NCBI RefSeq assembly: GCF_047302285.1
Contig: NZ_CP154845.1
Location: 2,604,001 to 2,668,000, forward strand
DNA from: Robertmurraya sp047302285
GTDB taxonomy: Bacteria; Bacillota; Bacilli; Bacillales; Cytobacillaceae
Reading direction: 5' to 3'
DNA length: 64,000 nt
Each line of letters opens with the position of its first letter. The first letter of the stretch is position 1. Both the position numbers and the translations under genes were made by a program. Of this stretch, positions 16,696 through 25,406 are shown piece by piece. The notes beneath the pieces are model-generated. The model worked only from the letters and a program-made list of their open reading frames with translations. It had not been told where the DNA came from and ran no database searches.

Positions 16696-17358
16696 TTATT
16701 CCACCATTTTAATAATTTGAGTGATGTTTGGAAGTCCCTCGATTTCTTTGATCACGTCATCGGGAATTTTCTGGTCCACTTCAATGACCATCATCGCCAT
16801 TTTCCCTTTCTCTTTACGGGATACTTCCATATGGCTAATATTAATCTCCTTTTGTGCCATCACCGTCGTTACAGCAGATACGACTCCAAATTGATCGTTA
16901 TGAACGACGAGAATGGCAGGATTTTCCCCAGAAAGCTTCAGTTGAAATGAATTAAGCTCTGTAATTTCAATCGTTCCTCCACCAATGGAAATGCCAACGA
17001 CCTCTAATTCCTTCGTCTCATCAAAAAGTCTCAGACGAACCGTATTCGGGTGGTCTGTAACGGTATGTTCAACGACGAATTCCACTTCCATATTGGCTTC
17101 CTTTGCTAATTGAAGGGAAGTTGGGATTCGTTCATCAAAAGTATCAAAATCAAGCAATCCTCCCACGATGGCTACATCTGTCCCATGTCCCTTATACGTT
17201 TCTGCAAAAGAACCATACAAATGAATCATCGCTTTTTGAGGTTGGTAGCCGAATAAAGTTCTTGCTACTCGACCAATTCTTGCAGCGCCAGCTGTATGTG
17301 AACTTGAAGGCCCAATCATGACTGGACCGATAATATCAAATGCGGATCTATATTTCAT
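16696..17358 (-). CDS. sdaAB: L-serine dehydratase, iron-sulfur type, beta chain
   Basis: 220 residues. N-terminal SDH_beta domain: FDIIGPVMIGPSSSHTAGAARIGR, HLYGSFAETYKGHGTD and GGLLDFDTFDERI; C-terminal ACT-like regulatory domain from about residue 150 (AILVVHNDQFGVVSAVTTVM, INISHMEVSRKEKGK, MMVIEVDQ), which can bind an amino acid. AAGGAG precedes ATG 17358. Operon order beta-alpha as in other Bacillaceae. Confidence 0.95.
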   Translation of the reverse strand: MKYRSAFDIIGPVMIGPSSSHTAGAARIGRVARTLFGYQPQKAMIHLYGSFAETYKGHGTDVAIVGGLLDFDTFDERIPTSLQLAKEANMEVEFVVEHTVTDHPNTVRLRLFDETKELEVVGISIGGGTIEITELNSFQLKLSGENPAILVVHNDQFGVVSAVTTVMAQKEINISHMEVSRKEKGKMAMMVIEVDQKIPDDVIKEIEGLPNITQIIKMVE

Positions 17359-17665
17359 ATATTTATACTCCTTCTAAACTCTTAAATATTGAGTAAAAAA
17401 ACACACCATCATCATACCATACTATCGTGATTTTTTATGCTATTTTTCCCTACCATCATATTAAAAAACCTTCCTATTAATATATGTATAAGTCAAGCGA
17501 TTTGAAAGTGTATGTGAGCAGGATTTAAAGAATTCTCAAATTAGCAGGCATTGTCTTTTAGCGTTTCGCCTTTAAAGACAGTTATCTTTGTAACCATTGT
17601 GAATTTTTACTGTCCTATTGTATAATAGGACAATAACAATAGATAATTGGAAAGGCTGATAAAGA
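17359..17665. other. Divergent intergenic region sdaAB / glnS
   Basis: Holds the leaders of both genes. Besides the glnS promoter and its palindrome (17597-17631) there is an imperfect hairpin around 17553-17581 (TGTCTTT...AAAGACA). No T-box features (specifier loop, conserved AGGGUGGNACCGCG-type antiterminator) were recognised. Confidence 0.5.
17597..17631 (+). promoter_or_regulatory. glnS promoter with overlapping palindrome
   Basis: TTGTGA (17597-17602), 18 bp, TATAAT (17621-17626). The 8-bp inverted repeat GTCCTATT / AATAGGAC (17612-17619, 17624-17631) straddles the -10 box, a position suited to a repressor site; the regulator is unknown. Confidence 0.6.
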
Positions 17666-19321
17666 TTGGAAAACTCTTCAAATTTTATTAGAAGCATTAT
17701 GAAGGAGGACATAGAAACTGGTAAGCACGACAAAATCGTTACTCGTTTTCCTCCTGAGCCAAATGGCTATTTACATATTGGACACGCAAAATCAATCGTT
17801 ATCAACTTTGGATTAGCTGATGACTTTAACGGTTTAACAAATTTACGTTTTGATGATACAAATCCACTAAAAGAAGATCAGGAATATGTGGATTCCATTA
17901 AAGAAGATGTAAAATGGCTTGGCTATGATTGGGATGGGCTACGATTTGCCTCTGACTATTTTGAGGAAATGTACAACAAAGCGGTTTTACTGATTAAAAA
18001 GGGAAAGGCATATGTTGATGATTTGAGTGCTGATGAAATCCGTGAACACCGAGGTACTTTAACAGAGCCTGGAAAAGACAGCCCCTACCGCAATCGTACT
18101 ATCGAAGAAAATCTTGATTTATTTGTGCGTATGCGTAATGGCGAATTCGGAAACGGAGAAAAAGTACTTAGAGCAAAAATTGATATGGCATCTCCTAATA
18201 TAAACCTTCGTGATCCGGTCATTTACCGAATTTCCCATGCAACGCATCATAATACAGGAGATAGGTGGTGCATCTATCCAATGTATGCCTTTGCTCACCC
18301 ATTGGAGGATGCGATTGAAGGAGTCACCCATTCCCTTTGTACGGTAGAATTTGAAGACCAACGTCCATTCTACGAGTGGGTGATTGCGGAATGCGAAACA
18401 GAAAGCAAACCTCGTCAAATTGAATTCGGTCGCCTTAATATTACAAACACAGTCATGAGTAAGCGGAAATTAAAGCAACTTGTCGATGAAAAGTTTGTCG
18501 ATGGTTGGGATGATCCAAGAATGCCAACGATTTCCGGTCTACGTCGAAGGGGATTTACTCCTGATGCCATTCGCGAATTTGTAAAAGAAACAGGTGTATC
18601 AAAAGGTTCTGGCTTTGTTGATTCAGCCATGCTTGACCATTTCGTGCGGGAAGATTTAAAACTTAAAGCACCTCGTACGATGGGCATTCTTCGTCCATTA
18701 AAAGTGGTCATCACAAATTATCCAGAAGATAAAGTAGAAATGTTAGAAGCGGAGAATAATCCTGAGAATGAGGAAATGGGAACTCGAGAAATTCCATTCT
18801 CACGTGAAATCTATATTGAGCAAGAGGATTTCATGGAAGATCCTCCGAAAAAATATTTCCGCTTGTTCCCTGGAAATGAAGTTCGCTTAAAACACGCTTA
18901 CTTCATTAAATGTGAGGATGTTATTAAAGATGAAAATGGGAATGTAGTTGAAATTCACTGTACTTATGACCCTGAAACAAAGAGCGGAACAGGTTTTACA
19001 GGTCGAAAAGTGAAAGGAACACTACACTGGGTTGATGCGAAGCATGCTATTCCTGCGGAATTCCGCCTTTATGAGCCTCTTATTTTAGATGAGGAAGCTG
19101 ACAGTGAAGAAAATAGTAGCAAGAACTTCTTGGAAAACGTCAATCCAAATTCACTACAAATTATCCAAGGCTTTGTTGAACCAAATATGAAAGATGTGAA
19201 GCCACAAGATAAGTTTCAATTTTTCCGTCACGGTTATTTCAATGTAGATCCAAAATACTCTACACCAGAAAAGCCTGTGTTCAATATAATTGTTTCTTTA
19301 AAAAGTTCGTTTAAATTATAA
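17666..19321 (+). CDS. glnS: Glutaminyl-tRNA synthetase
   Basis: 551 residues, the standard length of bacterial GlnRS; start is TTG 17666 with GGAAAGG upstream. Class I signatures: FPPEPNGYLHIGHAKS (HIGH at residues 37-40), LRFDDTNP, and the KMSKS-loop variant VMSKRKLKQL near residue 265. The C-terminal beta-barrel anticodon domains run from EIPFSREIYIEQEDF to the end. GlnRS rather than GluRS is indicated by RFPPEPNGYLHIGHAKSI and the RFDDTNP form. It charges tRNA-Gln directly. Most Bacillaceae lack this enzyme and make Gln-tRNA by GatCAB amidation, so the gene was probably gained by transfer (inference). No YqeY fusion is present. Confidence 0.95.
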   Translation: MENSSNFIRSIMKEDIETGKHDKIVTRFPPEPNGYLHIGHAKSIVINFGLADDFNGLTNLRFDDTNPLKEDQEYVDSIKEDVKWLGYDWDGLRFASDYFEEMYNKAVLLIKKGKAYVDDLSADEIREHRGTLTEPGKDSPYRNRTIEENLDLFVRMRNGEFGNGEKVLRAKIDMASPNINLRDPVIYRISHATHHNTGDRWCIYPMYAFAHPLEDAIEGVTHSLCTVEFEDQRPFYEWVIAECETESKPRQIEFGRLNITNTVMSKRKLKQLVDEKFVDGWDDPRMPTISGLRRRGFTPDAIREFVKETGVSKGSGFVDSAMLDHFVREDLKLKAPRTMGILRPLKVVITNYPEDKVEMLEAENNPENEEMGTREIPFSREIYIEQEDFMEDPPKKYFRLFPGNEVRLKHAYFIKCEDVIKDENGNVVEIHCTYDPETKSGTGFTGRKVKGTLHWVDAKHAIPAEFRLYEPLILDEEADSEENSSKNFLENVNPNSLQIIQGFVEPNMKDVKPQDKFQFFRHGYFNVDPKYSTPEKPVFNIIVSLKSSFKL

Positions 19322-19326
19322 TAGTG

Positions 19327-19361
19327 AACAACCGCTTGGTACGAAGCCAAGCGGTTGTTTT
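19327..19361. terminator. Bidirectional intrinsic terminator
   Basis: Perfect 13-bp stem AACAACCGCTTGG / CCAAGCGGTTGTT with a 7-nt loop and a T tail, between glnS (+) and the acyl-CoA synthetase (-). Confidence 0.92.
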
Positions 19362-19363
19362 CA

Positions 19364-20917
19364 TTAACTGAACATATCTTCTAACTGTTTACGCAAGACA
19401 AATTTTTGGATTTTCCCACTTGCATTTCGTGGCAATACTTCGCAGAAGATATATTTTCTTGGTCGTTTATAGTTTGCCAGGAGTTCACTATTTTTACAGT
19501 ATTCGTCCAACTCCTCCTCAGTTAGTGAAGGCTCTTTTTTTACAACAAAAGCCGTAACTGACTCTCCCCACCGGTCATCTGGCTGCCCTATAACCGCCAC
19601 ATCTAGTACTCCTTCATGGCCGTACAAGCAGTCCTCTACTTCACGTGGATAAATATTTTCTCCACCAGAGATGATCATGTCATCCACTCGATCTTTTACA
19701 AAAAGATAGCCTTCCTCATCCAGGTAACCGATGTCACCAGAATGGTACCAACCCGTAAATAAAGCCTTTTCTGTCGCTTCATCACGGTTAAAGTATCCAC
19801 TCATCATACATGGCCCCTTGACGATGATCTCGCCCGTTTCCCCCGCTGGTACAATCTCATCTGGTTCCGATGGACCATCCTCATTCGGCTTAACAATTCG
19901 AATTTCATGATTTAAGCATGCCTGACCTGCAGAGCCTGCTTTCCGTATTTGATCGTTCTCAGATAAGAAAGTAATCGCAGGTCCCATTTCCGTCATTCCA
20001 TATGCTTGAACGAGTTGAATCCCTAACTTTTCCTGACATGCAAATACGAGACTTGGAGCCATTGGAGCTGCGCCATACAAGCCCATTTTTAAACTAGAAA
20101 GGTCATAATCACTTAAATTCTCTTGCAGAAGCATATTCCACATCGTAGGGGCTGCAAAGAACTTCGTGATCTTCTCCTGCTCGATTAAGCCAAGTACATC
20201 TTTCGGTGAAAAATGATGAAGGATGATGTTTTTTCCACCAACATGAACCCTCGGTAATAAAGCACAGTGCAGCTCTGCACAATGGAACATCGGGGCCGTT
20301 ACAAGTCCCACATCCTCTGAGGTAACCTTCGTGGAAGCAATAACAATTAAACTTTGCTCACTCATATCACGGTGTCGATGAATTACCCCTTTTGGTCTAC
20401 CAGTCGTACCACTTGTGTACATAATGGCGTATATATCATTTTCATCAATTTCTTCCTCTATTTTGTTGTTTGGTGCTGAAGCAAGTTTTTCTTTATAATT
20501 GGTTGCATAATCTGGTGTGTCCTCATCAATATACCAAAAGGCAGTTTGATCAAAGCGGTGATGAATCGGTTCGATAGCAGATGAAAGCATTTTTTCAAAG
20601 AGAAAAACCTTTGGCTGAGCATCTTGAATAATATAAGCTAGTTCCTCAGCCATGAGTCTAAAATTTATAGGATTAAATGCAGCTCCAATTTTTGCACAGG
20701 CAAAAAAGGTCGTAGCCAACTCCTCTGTATTAAATAAGTAAGTAGAAACCCGGTCCCCTTTTCTTACCCCTTCCTTAATAAGAGCATTGGCTAATTTATT
20801 TACTTCCTCGCTCCATTCCTGAAAGTTTAAGCGAACATTCTTTCTCACATCATAAAGTGCCTCTTTATTCGGGTATTTCGCAACGGTTAAATCAAAAATT
20901 CGGCCAATCGTTGTCAT
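19364..20917 (-). CDS. Acyl-CoA synthetase (AMP-forming, FadD-like)
   Basis: 517 residues of the ANL superfamily. Core motifs: A3 YTSGTTGRPKGVIH near residue 168, A5 YGMTEMGPA, A7/A8 GWYHSGDIGYLDEEGYLFVKDR followed by DDMIISGGENIYPREVE, and A10 PRNASGKIQK with the catalytic lysine. It activates a fatty or other carboxylic acid to the acyl-CoA in the cytoplasm. Ribosome site GGAGGGATG precedes ATG 20917. Lies 42 bp downstream of an acyl-CoA dehydrogenase, so the pair would activate and then oxidise the same substrate class. Chain length is not predictable. Confidence 0.9.
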   Translation of the reverse strand: MTTIGRIFDLTVAKYPNKEALYDVRKNVRLNFQEWSEEVNKLANALIKEGVRKGDRVSTYLFNTEELATTFFACAKIGAAFNPINFRLMAEELAYIIQDAQPKVFLFEKMLSSAIEPIHHRFDQTAFWYIDEDTPDYATNYKEKLASAPNNKIEEEIDENDIYAIMYTSGTTGRPKGVIHRHRDMSEQSLIVIASTKVTSEDVGLVTAPMFHCAELHCALLPRVHVGGKNIILHHFSPKDVLGLIEQEKITKFFAAPTMWNMLLQENLSDYDLSSLKMGLYGAAPMAPSLVFACQEKLGIQLVQAYGMTEMGPAITFLSENDQIRKAGSAGQACLNHEIRIVKPNEDGPSEPDEIVPAGETGEIIVKGPCMMSGYFNRDEATEKALFTGWYHSGDIGYLDEEGYLFVKDRVDDMIISGGENIYPREVEDCLYGHEGVLDVAVIGQPDDRWGESVTAFVVKKEPSLTEEELDEYCKNSELLANYKRPRKYIFCEVLPRNASGKIQKFVLRKQLEDMFS

Positions 20918-20959
20918 TTTTTCATCCCTCCAAATTAAGCATCATTATTTTTAGAAATA

Positions 20960-22105
20960 TTAGAGCCCGATGTTTTTTGCAATAATCGTCTTCATGATTT
21001 CATTCGTACCTGCATAAATACTTGCTACTGGAATATCCCGATAACGTCTAGCAATCTCGTATTCTTCCATGTATCCGTATCCACCATGTAATTGCATACA
21101 CTCGGTCGCAATTTTTTTTGCATTCTCCGTTAATTTCCATTTCGCCATCGATACTTTCGTAACAATGTCCTCTCCATTCATATGCTCATAAATCAGTTGG
21201 TCGAGAAAAGCCCTTCCCATTTCAACATCCGTTGCCATTTCAGCCATTTTAAATTGTGTATTTTGGAATTTGCTAATGGGCTTTCCAAAAGCTTCACGGC
21301 TTTTAATGTATGGCAAGGTCATTTCAAGCATTTTTTCTGATGCTGCCTGCGCGGCAATTGCTACGATCAATCTTTCTTGCTGAAGCTTTTCCATTAAATA
21401 AATGAAGCCCTTTCCTTCTTCTCCAAGCAGGTTTTCCTTCGGTACGAGGCAATCTTCAAAAATTAATTCTGCAGTGTCCTGGCAATGTAACCCTACCTTG
21501 TTTAATTTTCTCCCACGAGAGAATCCAGGCATATCCCTCTCTACAACCAAAAGACTGACCCCTTTATGCTTTGGTACTGCATTTGGATCGGTCTTACAGG
21601 CTACGAGGACTAAGTCCGCTTGAATGCCGTTCGTAATAAATGTTTTTTGTCCATTTAATACATAGTGCTCCCCATCAAGCCTTGCTGTTGTTTGGATATT
21701 GGCAAGATCTGATCCAGATCCTGGCTCTGTCATGGCAATCGCTGTAATCGTTTCACCTGTCACACAATTCGGGAGAAAACGCCTTTTCTGCTCATCCGTC
21801 CCATATGAAGAAATGTAAGGAATGACAATATCATTGTGAAGACCTATGCCCACTAATCCTGAACCAACCTTTTCCAATTCTTCATTAATGATCACTGAAA
21901 AAACCCAATCAACTCCACTTCCACCATACTCTTCCTCGACATCTGGACAAAGATAGCCTTGTGAGCCCATTTTCTCCCAAAACGCTCGTGGTATTAACCG
22001 TTCTTCCTCCCATTTTTCGTAAAATGGATATGCTTCTTTTTCAAGAAATTTTCTTAAAGCTTTTCGAAACATTTCATGTTCTTCTTGTAAATATAAATGC
22101 CTCAT
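20960..22105 (-). CDS. Acyl-CoA dehydrogenase
   Basis: 381 residues, standard length. FAD-binding and substrate blocks: AMTEPGSGSDLANIQT, QKTFITNG, FEDCLVPKENLLGEEGKGF, and C-terminal LHGGYGYMEEY...RRYRDIPVASIYAGTNEIMK. The acidic segment IYAGTNEI near the C terminus holds the usual catalytic-base position (Glu) for most ACADs. First step of beta-oxidation (acyl-CoA to trans-2-enoyl-CoA); electrons go to ETF. First gene of the operon with the acyl-CoA synthetase. Confidence 0.92.
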   Translation of the reverse strand: MRHLYLQEEHEMFRKALRKFLEKEAYPFYEKWEEERLIPRAFWEKMGSQGYLCPDVEEEYGGSGVDWVFSVIINEELEKVGSGLVGIGLHNDIVIPYISSYGTDEQKRRFLPNCVTGETITAIAMTEPGSGSDLANIQTTARLDGEHYVLNGQKTFITNGIQADLVLVACKTDPNAVPKHKGVSLLVVERDMPGFSRGRKLNKVGLHCQDTAELIFEDCLVPKENLLGEEGKGFIYLMEKLQQERLIVAIAAQAASEKMLEMTLPYIKSREAFGKPISKFQNTQFKMAEMATDVEMGRAFLDQLIYEHMNGEDIVTKVSMAKWKLTENAKKIATECMQLHGGYGYMEEYEIARRYRDIPVASIYAGTNEIMKTIIAKNIGL

Positions 22106-22205
22106 GTCAAATCCCTCTCTTTTCGAGAATAAGAAAACGCTTACTTTTATCTTAATATATTTTTGTTATTTTTAAAATACTTATATTATTACAAAAATTT
22201 AATCT

Positions 22206-22236
22206 AAAAAAAGAAGAGAACTTAGCCTCTTCTTCT
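22206..22236 (-). terminator. Intrinsic terminator of selB
   Basis: AAGAAGAG / CTCTTCTT stem (22211-22218, 22227-22234) followed on the minus strand by a T run, right at the selB stop. Confidence 0.75.
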
Positions 22237-24112
22237 ACTTCCAAATTCGTTTATTATCCATTCTTGTAGTCAAGCCCTTCCAATCTAGCATCTCTAGAAA
22301 TGGAATCATATATTTCCTTGATAAACCAAGGACATCTTTCGCTGCGCCAACTTCAAACTCTTTTTCAGTATTTTCTTTCAGCTTTTCCACTGATTCTCTA
22401 AAGATATCTCCGTGCCAATAGAATTGACCATCAAGAGAAACAATTTGTGCTGTATCTTCTAAAAATTTTCGCAAATCGATAGCTACATTGTCTGGAATAC
22501 CAGCATCCTTCAAATAGTCCGAAAAGTATTGAACCTTCATGCCATCTGATTTCAGCTTTGACATCATGTTCTCTGTACGTACCAACCAATTTTTCGGAAC
22601 ATGGGCATCAAATTCTTTTAATGAAATAAATTGGTCTTTTCGTTTAAATACATCTTTTTTAATGCCTTCCTCAATGACATAATCTAATAGTCCTTTCGGA
22701 AATTGCTTCACTAAATGTTGTATGAATTCACCTTTATTTAGACCTTGCTTCATCGGGAATTCTGTATGGTAATCTCGCATGCGATTATACAATTCTTCTT
22801 CAACCATCTCGGAGATTGCCCTTAAAGTATACTCTTTACTGTTATATAAAATGAAATCGTCACTACGTAACTCTTCTTCTAGAACACTTTCTTCAAGTGA
22901 TGTTCTTGTGATTAATTCGACTAACGATAAGCTCTTTGCTTCCATCAAAGCGGTCACCATTCTTTCTCCAGGTGTCCCCACTTTTTTCTGTTCTAACTCG
23001 GTAATCGTCCGTTCTCCAAAACGATATTTTTGCCCTTGTGGATCGATGACCCAACCGCCACCTATCGTTTCTTGTGGACTTGGTCTTCTTAATATGAATC
23101 GATCTCCTCGCTTTGTCACAATCTCCTCATCTAATCGGATTTGACAAAGAATGTCATCATTTTCTTCCTTTAATTCATTTCGATCAAAGAACACGATACG
23201 CCCCATTACTTCAGCTGTACCAATATGACATTTAATCGGCATCCTCTGTTTGACCATGTAATCCAAATCTTCTACAACTCGAATCGCCACATCAATGGTT
23301 CTCGTTACATTAAAGTGCTCAGAAGAAACGACCACATCACCTCGTTCAAGCTCTTCTTTGGAAACACCCGAAAGGTTAATCGCTGCACGCTGACCTGCAA
23401 ATGCTTCCTTCGCAGGATGGTGATGAACCTGAATTTGCCGAGCCCTCACTTCAAGTCCCTTTGGCATAATCATAAGCGATTGGCCTTCTTCCACCATTCC
23501 TTCATATACGGTTCCCCTCACAACAGTACCTTGCCCTTTAACCGTAAACACTTGGTCAATAGGAAGACGAAAAGCCCCTTTCACATCTCGCATTTCTTGA
23601 TCTTTCAATGTATGTATAATCTGTTCTTTCAGCTCTTCGACTCCGTAATTCGAAAGACTGTCCACTAAAACCATTGGAACCTGTTCAAAAACGGTACCTT
23701 TTAATTCTTCTCTAATATCCTCTTTCACCAGTTCAATAAATTCTTTCTCCACCCGATCAATTTTCGAAATGGCAACAAGTCCATTTTTTATGCCTAAAAA
23801 ACCAAGGATATCCAAGTGTTCTCTTGTTTGAGGCATCACACCTTCATCCGCCGCAACGACAAGGACGACTAAATCAATCCCAGCCACACCAGCAATCATT
23901 TGTCGTATGAACCGTTCATGTCCTGGCACATCAACGACCGATATTTGAATTTCATCATCTTCGTATAATGGGGCAAATCCCAACTCAATCGAGATTTGAC
24001 GTTCTTTCTCCTCTTTTAGGCGGTCTGTATCAACATTTGTTAACGCCTTTGTCAGCGTTGTCTTCCCGTGGTCAATATGCCCCGCCATTCCAATCGTAAA
24101 ATATCTTTTCAT
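22235..24112 (-). CDS. selB: Selenocysteine-specific elongation factor SelB
   Basis: 625 residues. The N-terminal GTPase has the P-loop GHIDHGKT at residues 11-18, DVPGHERFI and AISKID; then EF-Tu-like beta-barrel domains (IDQVFTVKGQGTVVRGTV), and a long C-terminal part (from ~residue 370) with the winged-helix repeats that read the SECIS hairpin, ending MIPFLEMLDWKGLTTR. The length and ILE/IDHGKTT form separate it from EF-Tu. It delivers Sec-tRNA to UGA codons. Normally selA lies directly upstream; here the upstream gene is an unrelated, divergent DUF3889 gene, and no selA, selD or tRNA-Sec is present in the window. Confidence 0.93.
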   Translation of the reverse strand: MKRYFTIGMAGHIDHGKTTLTKALTNVDTDRLKEEKERQISIELGFAPLYEDDEIQISVVDVPGHERFIRQMIAGVAGIDLVVLVVAADEGVMPQTREHLDILGFLGIKNGLVAISKIDRVEKEFIELVKEDIREELKGTVFEQVPMVLVDSLSNYGVEELKEQIIHTLKDQEMRDVKGAFRLPIDQVFTVKGQGTVVRGTVYEGMVEEGQSLMIMPKGLEVRARQIQVHHHPAKEAFAGQRAAINLSGVSKEELERGDVVVSSEHFNVTRTIDVAIRVVEDLDYMVKQRMPIKCHIGTAEVMGRIVFFDRNELKEENDDILCQIRLDEEIVTKRGDRFILRRPSPQETIGGGWVIDPQGQKYRFGERTITELEQKKVGTPGERMVTALMEAKSLSLVELITRTSLEESVLEEELRSDDFILYNSKEYTLRAISEMVEEELYNRMRDYHTEFPMKQGLNKGEFIQHLVKQFPKGLLDYVIEEGIKKDVFKRKDQFISLKEFDAHVPKNWLVRTENMMSKLKSDGMKVQYFSDYLKDAGIPDNVAIDLRKFLEDTAQIVSLDGQFYWHGDIFRESVEKLKENTEKEFEVGAAKDVLGLSRKYMIPFLEMLDWKGLTTRMDNKRIWK

Positions 24113-24250
24113 CCCAAATTTCCCTTCCTTTATGTGTGTAAATTAACTGTCAGCTTGAAAATCCGTTACTTTCAAGGAAGAACATCACAGTTTTTTTTGT
24201 ATAATGTTGAAAAATTAAGACAAGCTAAAAGAAAAAAAGGAGATTTAAAA

Positions 24251-24571
24251 ATGAAAAAGATACTCATTGGTTTAATGCTATTATCTGTCCCAATTACTTT
24301 TGCGCTAAATGTTCCTTCTATTAGTCATTCACAGGAAAATTACGAGAAGTGGGGGCAATTAGCAGTTAGTAAGACAAAAGAAAAATACCCCAACGCAGAG
24401 ATAAAAGATTATAAACATGAAGGACGTGTTCAAGGGACAAACACCACTGTTGAAAAATTTAAGCTTTGGCTTAAAGAGAAAGATAAAGAATTCGGTGTCA
24501 TCGTAAGCATTGAATATGATAAAGAATCGGAACGTGTCATTGAGATTACGTACAAAGAAGTGGAAAAATAA
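24251..24571 (+). CDS. Secreted DUF3889 (YqzG/YhdC-like) protein
   Basis: 106 residues from ATG 24251 with AAAGGAGA upstream; a longer frame has no ribosome site. Signal peptide: MKKILIGLMLLSVPITFALN, likely cleaved near residue 28. The mature part has the DUF3889 pattern: YEKWGQLAVSKTKEKYPNA, then VEKFKLWLKEKDKEFGVIVSIEYD. It matches Bacillus YqzG in length and layout. Function unknown; extracellular or in the wall space. Monocistronic. Confidence 0.75.
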   Translation: MKKILIGLMLLSVPITFALNVPSISHSQENYEKWGQLAVSKTKEKYPNAEIKDYKHEGRVQGTNTTVEKFKLWLKEKDKEFGVIVSIEYDKESERVIEITYKEVEK

Positions 24572-24896
24572 AAAGCTGCTGTTTCCTAAGGGCGCGCATC
24601 AATTTAGATTAAGTGCCTATTGATATATAGAAGGAAAAATTCCGCTTAAATAGCAAGTATTTAGTAAAAAAGCATAAATAGACGGAGAGATTCCGCTTAT
24701 CAATTCGAAAAATTCAAAAACTGGCGATTTTGCTCTGCATAAGCGAAAAATCTCCCGTTGTATCCGAAAAAACAAGCACCCTTCAACACTTAAGCGAAAA
24801 ATTTCCGTTTATTTTTTTGCAAGACTACTCGACTAACCTCATAACATCCCATTTATAGGGAGTAAGCCATGTGTCACATGTTTTTGTCAACTTAAC
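24572..24896. other. Intergenic region with composite palindromic repeats
   Basis: No gene is seen. It is filled by the four-copy repeat element listed at 24633-24811; no clear terminator for the upstream DUF3889 gene besides the repeats. Confidence 0.6.
24633..24811. repeat. Composite repeat element, copy 1
   Basis: Four copies of a GGAAAAATTCCGCTTA-type unit: two on the plus strand (24633-24648; 24683-24699 as CGGAGAGATTCCGCTTA) and two inverted (24740-24757 and 24791-24811, TAAGCGAAAAATTTCCG). Opposing copies could fold into a long hairpin. The same units in the same order, with a related 'TTTTGC...CATAAGCG' linker, occur at 63171-63358. Confidence 0.75.
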
Positions 24897-25406
24897 CTAC
24901 CCCAGTCGCTCCAATAGTGCCTCAATCTCTCGGTTATTCCGTACTGTAATGACCTGTTTCATGTCCTTGAACCTTTCGCAGCGTTCCGCCATTTTCTTTT
25001 TGCGACGATGGTATGTAGTCAGGATAAATTTTATAAATTGCCAGTCGATCTTCTCTTCACATCCTAGAGTCATATCACTCCGAGTTCTCCCATGGTTTTG
25101 GATTCTCCTTTTGACAACCCGATACAGACAGGTGAGCAGAGGTTTTTCCACATAGACGATTGTATCTGCATGAGCAAAGCGAAGATCAAACGTACTACTA
25201 TAATTCCCCTCGATAATCCACTTTGATTGCTGTACGATTTCCTCTTGAGCATTCCAAAACTCATCGATATCGGATTCAACCCAACCAGGCTTCCAATATA
25301 GAGTATCTAAATGATAAACTGGGATGGCCAATTTTTCTGCTAGCTTTTTTGCCAATGTTGATTTTCCTGCGCCTGCTGAAACACCGATGACCATAATTTT
25401 CTTCAT
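24897..25406 (-). CDS. P-loop kinase-like protein, FlaR/adenylate-kinase type
   Basis: 169 residues from ATG 25406, which overlaps the stop of the upstream ywaF-like gene (ATGA). P-loop GVSAGAGKSTLAKKLA at residues 6-21, then HLDTLYWKPGW, WIIEGNYSSTFDLRFAHADT and YVEKPLLTCLYRVVKRR, a pattern typical of the small ATPases annotated as topology modulation protein FlaR. They resemble shikimate or adenylate kinases; the physiological substrate is not known. Second gene of a two-gene operon. Confidence 0.75.
   Translation of the reverse strand: MKKIMVIGVSAGAGKSTLAKKLAEKLAIPVYHLDTLYWKPGWVESDIDEFWNAQEEIVQQSKWIIEGNYSSTFDLRFAHADTIVYVEKPLLTCLYRVVKRRIQNHGRTRSDMTLGCEEKIDWQFIKFILTTYHRRKKKMAERCERFKDMKQVITVRNNREIEALLERLG

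Noticed and set aside
17359..17665. T-box leader controlling glnS
   Set aside because: No specifier loop, T-box sequence or antiterminator could be found; the promoter is only ~40 bp from the start.
24633..24811. Possible CRISPR array
   Set aside because: Units are short, imperfect, in mixed orientation and without evenly sized spacers; no cas genes are in the window.
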